Below are positions 16,469 to 25,262 of a stretch of DNA of 55,901 bases, piece by piece. The DNA comes from Bacillota bacterium. Its GTDB lineage: Bacteria; Bacillota; Clostridia; Acetivibrionales; DSM-1351. The notes beneath the pieces are model-generated. The model had not been told where the DNA came from, did not search any database, and saw only the letters and a program-made list of their open reading frames with translations. The stretch covers positions 1 through 55,901 of the forward strand of contig JAEWSZ010000068.1 of NCBI GenBank assembly GCA_023397905.1. Direction: 5' to 3'. Each line of letters opens with the position of its first letter. Position 1 is the stretch's first letter. The translations under genes and the position numbers were made by a program.

Positions 16469-18198
16469 TGAAGATGATGCGGAATATTACGGCAGGTAAT
16501 CCCAAGAAGATTGTCAAGTCGGTTATCTGGACGGTCATAGCGAACCTGACTAATCTGTTTCCCTTTGTGTTCATGACGCTGGCCGTAACTATGATTTATG
16601 AATATTACACCGCAGGAGTGATAGATCAGACGCGCTTATGGCTTGCCTGGGGCGGTATGCTGCTGTTTTTCCCGCTTGTATTCCTGGGTGAAAAGAGAGC
16701 CTGCCATGTTACATACCGGGATGGCTATGGCGCGTCTGCCGATGGCAGATACAGACTGGCGGAGCATATACGCAAGCTTCCGCTGGGATTTTTGATGAGC
16801 CGTGATCCCGGTGAGCTTGGGAACACGATGATGAACGACTTCGCTCAAATTGAGGAAGCCACTACCCACGCTTTGCCGCAACTTGTCGGCGGAGGCGTGG
16901 TGGCTGTTTTTTCTCTGATCGGACTTACGGTTGTTGACTGGAGGCTGTCGCTGGCCGCTTTAGCGGGGATGGCTGTCACGATTTTGATTATTTGGGCTGT
17001 CAGAAGCCTGGAGCACAAATTCGGGGCCAATCATTCTAAAACGAGAGTTGAGCTTTCCAACCGGCTTGGGGAATATCTTTCCGGCATGAAGGTGATCAAG
17101 GCTTATAATCTGCGCGGCAAAAACTTCAAAAAGCTGGAACAGGCTTGCCATCGGTTTATGAAGGAATGCATCAAACTGGAAGGCGGTATGGGCCCATTTT
17201 ATTTGGTTGCGATTGCCTTTTTACAGACAGGACTGTCTCTGATTACCATCACCAGCGTTTATTTGATCCTTGGCGGCAATATCACTGTGCCGACTTTTGC
17301 CCTCTTCCTGTTGGTCGGAACCCGGATTTTTGATCCTCTGGCTGCGACAATCATGAAATTACCCGCATTTAAGTATTACGCCACGGCTGGGGGACGGATT
17401 GTGAATCTGCTGGAACAGCCAGTGATGACAGGAGAGGCGGAACCGCCGAAGGAGCATGACATCCGTTTTGAAAACGTAACTTTCAGATATGGCAAAGCCG
17501 TTGTTTTGGATCACGTATCGGCGGAAATGAAAGAAGGTGCATTGACAGCCATCGTTGGCCCCTCCGGGAGCGGCAAGAGCACCATGCTGCGCCTGATCTC
17601 TCGCTTTTATGATCCGCAGCAGGGAAAGGTGCTGTTTGGCGGCAGTGACGAACAGATAATGGACCCTGAAAAACTGATGAAAAAAATCTCCGTGGTGTTC
17701 CAGGACGTCTATCTGTTCCAGGATACCATACGGAACAATATCCGCTATGGCCGCGAAGACGCCACACAAGAGGAAATCGAGGCTGCTGCCAAGGAAGCCT
17801 GCTGCCATGACTTTATTATGAAGCTGACACAGGGCTATGACACAATGATTGGTGAAGGCGGCTCCACCCTGTCGGGCGGCGAAAAACAACGTATTTCCAT
17901 CGCTCGGGCCATGCTTAAAAACGCACCGGTGATTCTGCTGGACGAAGCCACTTCCTCCCTCGATCCTGAAAATGAGGTAGAGGTACAAAAAGCAATTAGC
18001 CGGCTGATTCAGGGCCGTACAGTGGTAATGATTGCCCACAGGCTGAAAACCGTGGTAAAGGCCGATAACATCATCGTGGTGGATGAAGGTAAAGTCGTAG
18101 AGCAGGGGCGGCATGAGGATTTGCTGAAACGTGGAGGACTTTACGAGAAACTATGGGATTTGCAGTCCAAAACCAGCGGCTGGAAAATTTCCGCATAG
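16465..18198 (+). CDS. ABC exporter-fold half-transporter, YbtP/YbtQ-like (second subunit)
   Basis: A 577-residue partner of the preceding gene, starting by ATGA overlap at 16465. It has the same layout: a six-helix membrane domain (about 15-305) and an ATPase with Walker A GPSGSGKST, signature LSGGEKQ and Walker B VILLDEATSSLDPENE. Intact catalytic motifs in both partners suggest a heterodimer with two working sites. It is the last complete gene of the import operon; a truncated DtxR-like frame overlaps its end. Together the five genes recall siderophore loci in which an ECF module is combined with a YbtPQ pair. Confidence 0.87.
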   Translation: MMKMMRNITAGNPKKIVKSVIWTVIANLTNLFPFVFMTLAVTMIYEYYTAGVIDQTRLWLAWGGMLLFFPLVFLGEKRACHVTYRDGYGASADGRYRLAEHIRKLPLGFLMSRDPGELGNTMMNDFAQIEEATTHALPQLVGGGVVAVFSLIGLTVVDWRLSLAALAGMAVTILIIWAVRSLEHKFGANHSKTRVELSNRLGEYLSGMKVIKAYNLRGKNFKKLEQACHRFMKECIKLEGGMGPFYLVAIAFLQTGLSLITITSVYLILGGNITVPTFALFLLVGTRIFDPLAATIMKLPAFKYYATAGGRIVNLLEQPVMTGEAEPPKEHDIRFENVTFRYGKAVVLDHVSAEMKEGALTAIVGPSGSGKSTMLRLISRFYDPQQGKVLFGGSDEQIMDPEKLMKKISVVFQDVYLFQDTIRNNIRYGREDATQEEIEAAAKEACCHDFIMKLTQGYDTMIGEGGSTLSGGEKQRISIARAMLKNAPVILLDEATSSLDPENEVEVQKAISRLIQGRTVVMIAHRLKTVVKADNIIVVDEGKVVEQGRHEDLLKRGGLYEKLWDLQSKTSGWKISA

Positions 18199-18374
18199 TT
18201 GATATCAAGACGATTTACGAGCTTACCTCTGAAAGAGAAGAGGCGCTCATTTCTGATATTGCCGTTAAGCTGGCAGTTATAAAATCCAGCACCTGCATTG
18301 CTATGAGAAATTTGCAGGAAAACGGGCTGGTACGCAGGGAGGCGCACCGGCTCGTTTTCCTCATGGACAAAGGA
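18183..18374 (+). pseudogene. Truncated DtxR/MntR-type metalloregulator (helix-turn-helix only)
   Basis: A plus-strand frame overlapping the end of the ABC gene reads IKTIYELTSEREEALISDIA, then a helix-turn-helix region (KSSTCIAMRNLQENGLVRRE) and HRLVFLMDKG. This is the pattern of the DtxR/MntR DNA-binding domain, where a Thr-Asp-Lys-Gly stretch normally continues into the metal-binding dimer domain. After DKG the similarity stops and the frame runs on as unrelated sequence, facing the end of the convergent gene at 18440. The regulator has therefore lost its metal-binding part, presumably when the downstream region was replaced. It overlaps its operon neighbour and has no clear ribosome site, so it is probably non-functional. 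It supports a metal-related role for the operon. Confidence 0.6.
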
Positions 18375-18439
18375 GCTGCTCCAGAACTCACTGACCAATC
18401 TCAAGTATGTCATAATTTGGGCCAGGCGCCGACTGTCTG

Positions 18440-19600
18440 CTACACCCCCCAGTACTGCCGAGCGATCCTCTGCCCCTGGTTGATTTTTGCCCACTGTTCT
18501 TCCTCCGTCAGCTCATTGCCGCCGTCACATGAGGCGAAACCGCACTGGTGAGAGAGGAGCAGTCTGTTCTTGTCGATAATTTCCGAGGCTTCATCCAGCA
18601 GTCTGATAACACGTGCTTCATCGTCGGGCGTTCTCGTTTTCGACGACAATAAACCCAGCACGATTTCAGTATCCGGTTTATCTTTAAAAACGCTGAGCGC
18701 TTCAAGAGACCCCGCCCGTTCGTCGTCCCATTCAAGGAAAAACCGGTCGTATTTCAGCTGCTTTAGAAACAGGTTTGCAATCTTGACATAGGAGCCTCCT
18801 CCCATATTGCGGGAATCATAGTTGCCGCGGCAGTTGTGCGTCCACATTTTCAGCCCGAGGCTATGTCCAAAATCAATCACCGTATTATTGATGTCGATAA
18901 ATTCTGCTGCAAGCGCTTTGACTTCTTCCTGGTTGATATTCCCGCCCGTATATGGGGAGTTTGGATTATCATCCGCGAAAAGCTCCCAGAGACAATCATC
19001 AAACTGCAGGATTTTCCCGCCGGTAGCGGCGTACTCTTCAACAAATTCCTTATATGCCTGCGTCAGCCCCGCTTTCAGTTCCTGCGGACTTTTGTAAGCC
19101 GAGTCTTTGCCGCCGATGTTATCCGACCACGATAATTCGCCGAAGATATGTGACGGCGACGGAACGCATAATTTTGTCTCACGGTCGCCCGCAATAGCTT
19201 TCAATCTTTTAAACACCTTGATAAAGTGATGATTTTTGCCGCTGAGTTCACCGGTAATTTTCAAACCGATGTCCTTTCGCGTTTCGTATTTCGAGCATCC
19301 ATCCCTGTCGCGGAAGAAGTAGCCGTGTCCGGCAATGTAACGGCTGATACCGCCAAGCCCCCAAACAAAGTCCAAATGCCACATGGACTTGGAATACTCG
19401 CCGTCGGTAATGACTGCCAGCCCATGCTCGATCTGTTTTGCGACAACAGCTTTAGTAGCCTCTGCTTCGCACTGCTCATAGCCTTCAAAGGTTTCGTAAA
19501 ACGGGTAGATTATGTCATCGCGGTGTTCTATTTGCTCCTTGTATTTCAGCAAAGCTGCCGGGCGCAGCAGACTGCCTACTGTCTGAAATTTTTTACTCAT
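18440..19600 (-). CDS. Cobalamin-independent methionine synthase family protein (YxjG/YxjH-like)
   Basis: A 386-residue protein resembling the C-terminal catalytic half of MetE, as in the short YxjG/YxjH group. FQTVGSLLRP opens the barrel. The zinc-ligand motifs are visible as MWTHNCRGN (about 248-256) and LLLSHQCGFAS (about 346-356), and DGEYSKSMWHLDF is a substrate-site motif. The family transfers a methyl group to homocysteine or a related thiol; the donor of the short forms is not firmly settled. AAGGAGA precedes the ATG at 19600. A LysR gene 114 bp upstream on the same strand is its probable regulator. The gene's 3' end abuts the broken DtxR frame, which may mark a recombination joint. 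Confidence 0.87.
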   Translation of the reverse strand: MSKKFQTVGSLLRPAALLKYKEQIEHRDDIIYPFYETFEGYEQCEAEATKAVVAKQIEHGLAVITDGEYSKSMWHLDFVWGLGGISRYIAGHGYFFRDRDGCSKYETRKDIGLKITGELSGKNHHFIKVFKRLKAIAGDRETKLCVPSPSHIFGELSWSDNIGGKDSAYKSPQELKAGLTQAYKEFVEEYAATGGKILQFDDCLWELFADDNPNSPYTGGNINQEEVKALAAEFIDINNTVIDFGHSLGLKMWTHNCRGNYDSRNMGGGSYVKIANLFLKQLKYDRFFLEWDDERAGSLEALSVFKDKPDTEIVLGLLSSKTRTPDDEARVIRLLDEASEIIDKNRLLLSHQCGFASCDGGNELTEEEQWAKINQGQRIARQYWGV

Positions 19601-19700
19601 AGTAAAGTTCTCCTTGCTTTATAGTATTCATATAGATTTAATATAAAATAATTGTAGCATGCATGGAGAACTTATTGGTAACACTAAAAATATATGTGAA

Positions 19701-19721
19701 GTTATAGCTATCAGCTATAAC
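19701..19721. repeat. Perfect palindrome spanning the LysR stop codon
   Basis: GTTATAGCT-ATC-AGCTATAAC, nine-base arms around a three-base centre, overlapping the stop of the LysR gene. On the minus strand it is followed by a modest T-rich stretch. It may be a weak terminator between the regulator and the methionine synthase-like gene, or an operator. Confidence 0.45.
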
Positions 19722-20644
19722 TCATTTTCAACATCAACGCCATATTCTGCGACAACAGCTTTTAATTCCTGTAGGTACATTGCCGCTTGCCGTGTCAGCT
19801 GAATATCTTTATGCGAAATCCATCCGACTTCGATTGCATCGTCAACATGGAGCGGTACTGCGGTAATATTGCCGCCGTTTAAATCCGCGCTCACAATCCC
19901 CGTAGAAATTGTATAACCGTTAAGCCCTATCATAAGGTTAAAAATTGTCGCTCTGTCCCCCACATGGATGTCTTTTCTTGCATATTCCGTACTGAGTATT
20001 TCCTCCGAGAAATAAAAGGAGTTGTAGTCGCCCTGTTCAAATGACAAACGCGGGTAATCGGCCAGGTCCTCAAGGGTCACATATTTTTTCCGGGCGAGCG
20101 GGTTTGCGGTGCTTATGAAAACATGCGGTTTGGCGGTAAACAGCGGATGGAATGTCAGATTGTTTTCGCGGAGCAGCTTTTCTATCACCTGACGGTTAAA
20201 ATTGTTCATATAAAGAATACCTATTTCACTTCGCAGATTTTTAACATCTTCGACTATCTCAAAAGTTCTCGCCTCGCGCAAAGTGTACTCATATTCTTCG
20301 GCATCGGTTTTCTTTACCATATTTACAAACGCATTCACGGCGAAAGCATAGTGCTGGGTTGATATGGAACACAACCGCCGGGAAGGTTTCCCGTTCAACC
20401 ATCGCTGCTCCAAAAGGCCAGCCTGTTCAACGACCTGACGGGCATAACCCAAAAACTCCGCACCGTCGGTGGTAAGCGAGATGCCTCTGGGGGTCCTGGT
20501 AAAAAGTTCATGGCCAATATCTGTTTCCAAATCGCGGAGGGCGTTTGAAAGACTTGGCTGGGCAATAAAAAGGCGTTCGGCCGCTTTGTTGATGGAGCCG
20601 CAGTTCACGGTCTCAATAAAATATTTAAGCTGTTGTAATGTCAT
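19715..20644 (-). CDS. LysR-family transcriptional regulator
   Basis: A 309-residue regulator. Residues 1-60 carry the LysR winged helix (LKYFIETVNCGSINKAAERL then QPSLSNALRDLE), and residues 90-300 form the effector-binding domain. The start at 20644 is set by GGAGG nine bases upstream; an ATG six codons earlier lacks a site. It lies upstream of the MetE-like gene on the same strand and is divergent from the AraC fusion gene at 20899. By analogy with MetR-type regulators of methionine synthesis it may control the adjacent enzyme, but this is an inference from position. Confidence 0.9.
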   Translation of the reverse strand: MTLQQLKYFIETVNCGSINKAAERLFIAQPSLSNALRDLETDIGHELFTRTPRGISLTTDGAEFLGYARQVVEQAGLLEQRWLNGKPSRRLCSISTQHYAFAVNAFVNMVKKTDAEEYEYTLREARTFEIVEDVKNLRSEIGILYMNNFNRQVIEKLLRENNLTFHPLFTAKPHVFISTANPLARKKYVTLEDLADYPRLSFEQGDYNSFYFSEEILSTEYARKDIHVGDRATIFNLMIGLNGYTISTGIVSADLNGGNITAVPLHVDDAIEVGWISHKDIQLTRQAAMYLQELKAVVAEYGVDVENEL

Positions 20645-20898
20645 CGGACTTTCCTCCCTCATTTGCAGTCGGGTTATATAAATAATCCGGAGTTTAATTA
20701 TTGTACTACAAAAAATGGAAGCAGTCGATATTTTTTAATCGGTTGCTTCCAAGTAAACAATGCAGAACTGCGCCATATGTCGTAATATCTTAACTTCAAA
20801 GAAATATGAAAGCAAATAAAAAAGCATCATTAAAAAAGTCGAGAACACTATAAAATGATGTGATATAATCAACATACTTCATGAGGTATTTTTATTAG

Positions 20899-22404
20899 AT
20901 GGGTGATGGGATGGATTATTTTATTGTCATATGGTCAGTTGTTGTGTTCATAGAAAATCGGCTCCAATCCGGTTTTGAATATGCAGAGCTTGAAAAAGCA
21001 ACCGGGTTTTCACTTTCTCACATTCGATCTCTTTTTGTTAAACTTACCGGTAAATCTCTTGCACGTTACATTTTAAGCCGAAGGATTGCACACGCAGCTT
21101 TCGATATTATCCATAGTGAAGAAAGCCTGCTGAATATTTCTGCAAAATATGGCTTTAATAATCCTGATACATTCACTCGTGCATTTAATCGTATCACAGG
21201 CATTACACCTCAGGATTTCCGGAAACAGAGGTGTGTGGTCGGCCGCACAAAGCTTTGTGCAGGTGTTTACGGTGTTTCAGAAAGGATGGAGGCAATGAAT
21301 AATAACGAAAAAACAATTACAACAGGAAGTACTATTTTATATGGCGTTCCAAAGGTCGGATATGGTGTTTATGGCTGCACGCCTTTTCCGATTTGTCTAA
21401 AAGCAGCAGCCAATTATCTTGGTGAAGATGTCGATTATGACTATGCCATGGTTTCCAGCGGTGCTGCGTTTCGTCTTGCATGGGATGAAACCTGCTGGAA
21501 CGGCGGCAATGTTGATGTACTGCATGCATTTGACGACCCTATTATGGTATACAAGAACGGAATCGAAGCTATGGGACGTGAATTTAAACTGTTAGGCAGA
21601 AAAAACCGATTGACGCGCAGTGATCCGGCTAAATTTTCATCTGTTGAATCAAATGCAACCAAAGAAGATTTTATCAAATTTATCAAGGAGCAGATAGACA
21701 AAGGCCGCCCTTGTATCGGGCTTGGCTTTATAGGTCCACCCGAGGCCTGTTTGATTACCGGTTACCGCGATGACGGACAAACGCTTCTTGGATGGAACTT
21801 TTTTCAGGACAATCCCGAATTTGCCTCCAGCGTGAGCTTTGATGATTCAGGATATTTTATCACCGACTCATGGTGGGAAAATGAAGAAACAATTGCGGTC
21901 ATGTCCATGGGGGAAAAAACTTCTGATCCCATGCCCTTGAAGGAACTGATACAAAACGCCATTACTGTACTTTCCGGCCGAAAACATGGCGATTATGCAA
22001 AGGGTATTATGGCATATGACGCATGGAAAAAAGCGATTGTTGATGAAAGCCAATTTCCCCAGGAACCCATTATACCGATTCTTGTTGAACGGTTAATGTG
22101 TCAGGGTGATGCGATGGACTGTCTTGCCGACGGACGGGATAATGCCAAGAAGTTTTTTGAAAAACTGGCTGAACAAAATCCCGAACAAACCTTATTCAGG
22201 GAAATAGCGGACAGATTCCATACGGTTGCGCAGAACGCATGCAGTATGTATAATACACTTGGCGGTTGGCAGCGAGATGAAAAACAGCTGCGGCTGCTTG
22301 CAAAAACAGAAAACCGTCTCAAAATATCAGGGTTGATTGAAAAGTGTGTGGTTGCCGATTTGGAGGCCCTTCAATTACTTCAGAAGCTGGAACAAACGCT
22401 TTAA
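20899..22404 (+). CDS. AraC-type DNA-binding domain fused to a papain-like (BtrH/C39-like) domain
   Basis: A 501-residue two-part protein. Residues 15-110 are an N-terminal AraC double helix-turn-helix, ending LNISAKYGFNNPDTFTRAFN and GITPQDFRK. Residues 134 to about 350 resemble BtrH-N or peptidase-C39-like folds, with VYGCTPFPICLKAAANYL, a DETCWNGG segment, and GRPCIGLGFIGPPEACLITG followed by GWNFFQ. The remaining 150 residues are helical. In these folds Cys and His can form a catalytic pair, but many members only bind ligands. The order is the reverse of ordinary AraC proteins, whose DNA-binding part is C-terminal. It could sense and bind, or process, a small amide. A second ATG at 20911 is possible as start. 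It stands alone and divergent from the LysR gene. Confidence 0.75.
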   Translation: MGDGMDYFIVIWSVVVFIENRLQSGFEYAELEKATGFSLSHIRSLFVKLTGKSLARYILSRRIAHAAFDIIHSEESLLNISAKYGFNNPDTFTRAFNRITGITPQDFRKQRCVVGRTKLCAGVYGVSERMEAMNNNEKTITTGSTILYGVPKVGYGVYGCTPFPICLKAAANYLGEDVDYDYAMVSSGAAFRLAWDETCWNGGNVDVLHAFDDPIMVYKNGIEAMGREFKLLGRKNRLTRSDPAKFSSVESNATKEDFIKFIKEQIDKGRPCIGLGFIGPPEACLITGYRDDGQTLLGWNFFQDNPEFASSVSFDDSGYFITDSWWENEETIAVMSMGEKTSDPMPLKELIQNAITVLSGRKHGDYAKGIMAYDAWKKAIVDESQFPQEPIIPILVERLMCQGDAMDCLADGRDNAKKFFEKLAEQNPEQTLFREIADRFHTVAQNACSMYNTLGGWQRDEKQLRLLAKTENRLKISGLIEKCVVADLEALQLLQKLEQTL

Positions 22405-22499
22405 TAATTGGATTTCATAAAGCGCTTGTTAAAGGCTGGGACTTCACCCATCAAACCATGATTTTTCGTCCCAACAGTTGTTATTATGATTGATTATAT

Positions 22500-23054
22500 C
22501 TATTCAGGTTCTCTTATTACTGTTTTATATTTTTTAATTGCTAGAACTGAAACAAATACTCCCAAAAGAACTTGAGGTGCAAGAGCATGAATAACAATAG
22601 AAAATGTAGTATTCAATAAACTGTTTCTAAGAAAAGTAGTTGTATGAACCAGTCCCACTACCATCGTAGGTATATGACGTGGCGAAAAAAGGCTGTATGT
22701 TGATGGAATAAATAAATCTAAACCATAAACCATTGAATGGAGAAAAAAGGCCGATACGCAGGAAATAGCTGCAATTATTAAAAAACTATTTTTAGCATTT
22801 CTCATACGGTCTGAATACAATACTGCGCCACAGATACAGATTATTATGAATAAAATCAAGTTAATAAAACTCTGAAAAATATACGGTGCTCTGTCTATAA
22901 ACATTTGCTTCCACTCCGATGGATTCCATACATTTTTCATACCCTCTACTGCAAGCGGTACATAAACAAAACATGCTAATAACAAAACTATTGTAGTTAC
23001 AAACGCTAAAGCAATGAAACTCCAAAATTTCCAGCGTGATTTATTCTTATACAT
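22500..23054 (-). CDS. Hypothetical four-helix membrane protein
   Basis: A 184-residue protein I do not recognise. Four hydrophobic helices are visible (about 11-33, 60-80, 90-110 and 150-175), with a short extracellular or periplasmic loop after the first (EGMKNVWNPSEWKQMFIDRA). The start at 23054 has GGAGG six bases upstream; an ATG six codons earlier would place that site inside the gene. It lies downstream of the PepSY-like gene and two-component system on the same strand, so it may belong to the same response, but a hairpin at 23108-23151 separates them. Confidence 0.7.
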   Translation of the reverse strand: MYKNKSRWKFWSFIALAFVTTIVLLLACFVYVPLAVEGMKNVWNPSEWKQMFIDRAPYIFQSFINLILFIIICICGAVLYSDRMRNAKNSFLIIAAISCVSAFFLHSMVYGLDLFIPSTYSLFSPRHIPTMVVGLVHTTTFLRNSLLNTTFSIVIHALAPQVLLGVFVSVLAIKKYKTVIREPE

Positions 23055-23107
23055 ATTTTCCTCCTTATGCAAGACGGTTAGTGACGTATTTGGGTCTGTC
23101 TAAATAT

Positions 23108-23151
23108 AACATTTGGCCCTCCAAACTCGCGGATTTGAAAGGCCGAATGTT
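23108..23151. terminator. Hairpin after the PepSY-like gene
   Basis: AACATTTGGCC (23108-23118) pairs with GGCCGAATGTT (23141-23151), with a second inner pairing CCAAA/TTTG. It lies just past the stop of the gene at 23176. A long T-run is missing, so it may be a weak terminator. Confidence 0.5.
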
Positions 23152-23175
23152 CCATTTAGGGACTTAATAGTTCGG

Positions 23176-23754
23176 TTAGCCCACGCCATCGGCCGCAGAC
23201 ATGATTTTAATAATTTCACCGGACCGAGAATCGATGGTTATGTTATAGGTTCCGATTTGAGAAAAATCGTTCTGGTTTGCGGGATAGAAAGTGACGCTCC
23301 AAACGTGAGCTTCAGGATCGGCAACATTGAGGACGGCACCGGTTGAAAATTTGGACCATGTCTCGTCCGTCAGTGCGTATTCATTGTCAACAGATTTTTT
23401 TGCGAGTTCGATAGCTTTCTCTTCCGTCAGATCCTTTTTCGATGGAGTTCCTGCAACAAAGGTGGGATTGGAGCTTTCTGCGGTTGACCCTTTTGCTTCC
23501 AGATCCCTTTGCAGTTGAAGTTTATCCTGTTCCGAAACAATAGCCTGATTGCCATTTCCGTCCGCCACCACCATGGCTGTGTTTCCAGATTCTGTTTCAG
23601 CCGGAGCCACATCTGAAGTGATCACCGGAGCTTTTGGGTTTATGTCTGCTGCTAACGCAGAGGATACGAAAAAAGCGTTTGCTCCGATGGCCACTGCTCC
23701 GATGGCCGCCGCCACAGTCAAACCCAGCACTACTTTTGTTAATTTCTTGGTCAT
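23176..23754 (-). CDS. Exported PepSY-like protein linked to the two-component system
   Basis: A 192-residue protein with a signal or anchor segment (residues 8-37, VVLGLTVAAAIGAVAIGANA). A Ser/Thr/Ala-rich linker follows. A C-terminal domain from about 105 begins LTEEKAIELAKKSV and ends YNITIDSRSGEIIKI, the two-strand pattern of PepSY-like modules, which usually occur in secreted inhibitors or sensors. The ATG at 23754 is preferred, since AAGGAG lies 11 bases upstream and touches the alternative GTG. It follows the histidine kinase gene by 38 bp on the same strand and is probably cotranscribed. It may adjust kinase signalling or be the output of the system. Confidence 0.75.
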   Translation of the reverse strand: MTKKLTKVVLGLTVAAAIGAVAIGANAFFVSSALAADINPKAPVITSDVAPAETESGNTAMVVADGNGNQAIVSEQDKLQLQRDLEAKGSTAESSNPTFVAGTPSKKDLTEEKAIELAKKSVDNEYALTDETWSKFSTGAVLNVADPEAHVWSVTFYPANQNDFSQIGTYNITIDSRSGEIIKIMSAADGVG

Positions 23755-23792
23755 TTGATTTTTCACTCCTTAATCGTTAATTTTGCAAATCA

Positions 23793-25262
23793 TTAACTGC
23801 TTGCAGGATTATCATAACCGTTCGGTATTTCAGAATCATCACGGAGTTGCGGCTGAGTTGTAAATTGGGGAAATTTTATAGTTACTGTTGTTCCCACATC
23901 CGGCTGTGAAGAAATCTCCATCCGTGCATAGTGTAAATCACAAATTTGCTTGCATAAGCTGAGCCCCAAGCCGGCTCCGCCATAAGCACGCGACCTTGAT
24001 TTGTCCGCACGGTAGAAAGGTTCAATGACCTTTGAAATATCATCTTCGCTTATTCCCTTTCCATTATCGGCAATCGAAAGCATGCATCCGTTCTCCTCAC
24101 GGTAGGCTTTTACTTCAATTTTGCCAACCTCCGGCAATGCCCTCATGGCATTTTCCATAATATTAAGAATCAGGGATTCTATTAAATCCTTGTCCCCCTC
24201 TATTAAGGCTATTTGCAGGTCTTTCTTCACATGGACGTGTTTTTCCCTGATACTTTGTTCCAATGTGCTTTCCACATCAGCCAGTATTTTACTAAGATCA
24301 ATGGTCTGGAATGCTATTTCCGTATTGTTAAGTCTGGCTAAGTCCATCAATTTATGGGCCATATTCTTCATTCTCCCGCTTTGATGAATAATATATTCAA
24401 TGGCTTTTGCGCCTTCCTCCGGCGTATAATTGGCATACTTTAAAAATTCACCATACCCCATAATGGCAGTAATGGGCGTTCTCATTTCATGGGCGAGGTT
24501 GTCGATAAATCTCTGCCGTTCCTCTGTTACATCGGAGAGCTTCTGAATATGGGACTGCACGGAATCAGCCATCGTATTAAAATTTCCCGCAAATTCTCCG
24601 ATTTCATCTTTGCCATTAATATGGGCGCGTTTTTGATAATTGCCGCCAGCGATTTCCTCGGTCATTTGATTTAGTTTCCGTATGGGCCGGGTTAATTTTA
24701 ACAGAAGAAGCAGTATCAGTATGGAAAGAAGCACGAAAACAATGGTGCAGATTATTATGGCATGGCGGATCATTTGAGCTTTATAACCAGCTAAGTCCTG
24801 AATATTTTTAATGTACACAAACTTAATATTGGAATATGGTTCCTCAAGATAACCTGCCACAAAATAATAAGAAACGCCGTCAACCTCTCTTGCAATCGTA
24901 CTTTTTTCTCCCGGGCTAATATCCAGTTCCGGACGCGCTTTCATTGAATAGGGAAAATTTGAATAGACGATATCGTCGCCATAGTACAATTCTATATAAA
25001 TGTCCTGATTCGCGTAATAATCGCCGTAGGGAGCTATATACATTTTGAGATTCTTTGCATTGATTTCTCTATAAAGGTCTGAAATACCTGAAATTCTGCT
25101 TTGCAAAGACGTTTGGATGACATGGCGCTCGTTCTCTGCCGTGGAGAATTTTTCCTGCATGCTCAGTGAATAGCTTTTGGTAACGAGAAAAAATACAGTG
25201 ACATCAAATCCGATAAGGAAGACAACGATGATGCAGATATAAGCTTTCTGCCAGAATTTCAT
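23793..25262 (-). CDS. Sensor histidine kinase
   Basis: A 489-residue membrane kinase. It has a first membrane helix (7-29), an extracellular sensor domain (30-165), a second helix (166-190), a HAMP linker (190-245), and a dimerisation domain with the phospho-accepting His258 in NLAHEMRTPITAIMGYGEF. The C-terminal ATPase has an N box near NIMENAMRALP and G boxes DNGKGIS and GGAGLGLSL. It overlaps the response regulator gene by ATGA at 25259-25262, so the two are one unit. The extracellular signal is unknown; the downstream exported PepSY-like protein suggests an envelope signal. Confidence 0.93.
   Translation of the reverse strand: MKFWQKAYICIIVVFLIGFDVTVFFLVTKSYSLSMQEKFSTAENERHVIQTSLQSRISGISDLYREINAKNLKMYIAPYGDYYANQDIYIELYYGDDIVYSNFPYSMKARPELDISPGEKSTIAREVDGVSYYFVAGYLEEPYSNIKFVYIKNIQDLAGYKAQMIRHAIIICTIVFVLLSILILLLLLKLTRPIRKLNQMTEEIAGGNYQKRAHINGKDEIGEFAGNFNTMADSVQSHIQKLSDVTEERQRFIDNLAHEMRTPITAIMGYGEFLKYANYTPEEGAKAIEYIIHQSGRMKNMAHKLMDLARLNNTEIAFQTIDLSKILADVESTLEQSIREKHVHVKKDLQIALIEGDKDLIESLILNIMENAMRALPEVGKIEVKAYREENGCMLSIADNGKGISEDDISKVIEPFYRADKSRSRAYGGAGLGLSLCKQICDLHYARMEISSQPDVGTTVTIKFPQFTTQPQLRDDSEIPNGYDNPASS

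Noticed and set aside
17359..18114. 251-codon minus-strand frame opposite the second ABC exporter gene
   Set aside because: Antisense shadow of the conserved ATPase domain; no family likeness.
19601..19714. Possible SAM or T-box riboswitch before the methionine synthase-like gene
   Set aside because: The 114-bp stretch is too short and lacks the kink-turn, T-box sequence or terminator expected of these classes.
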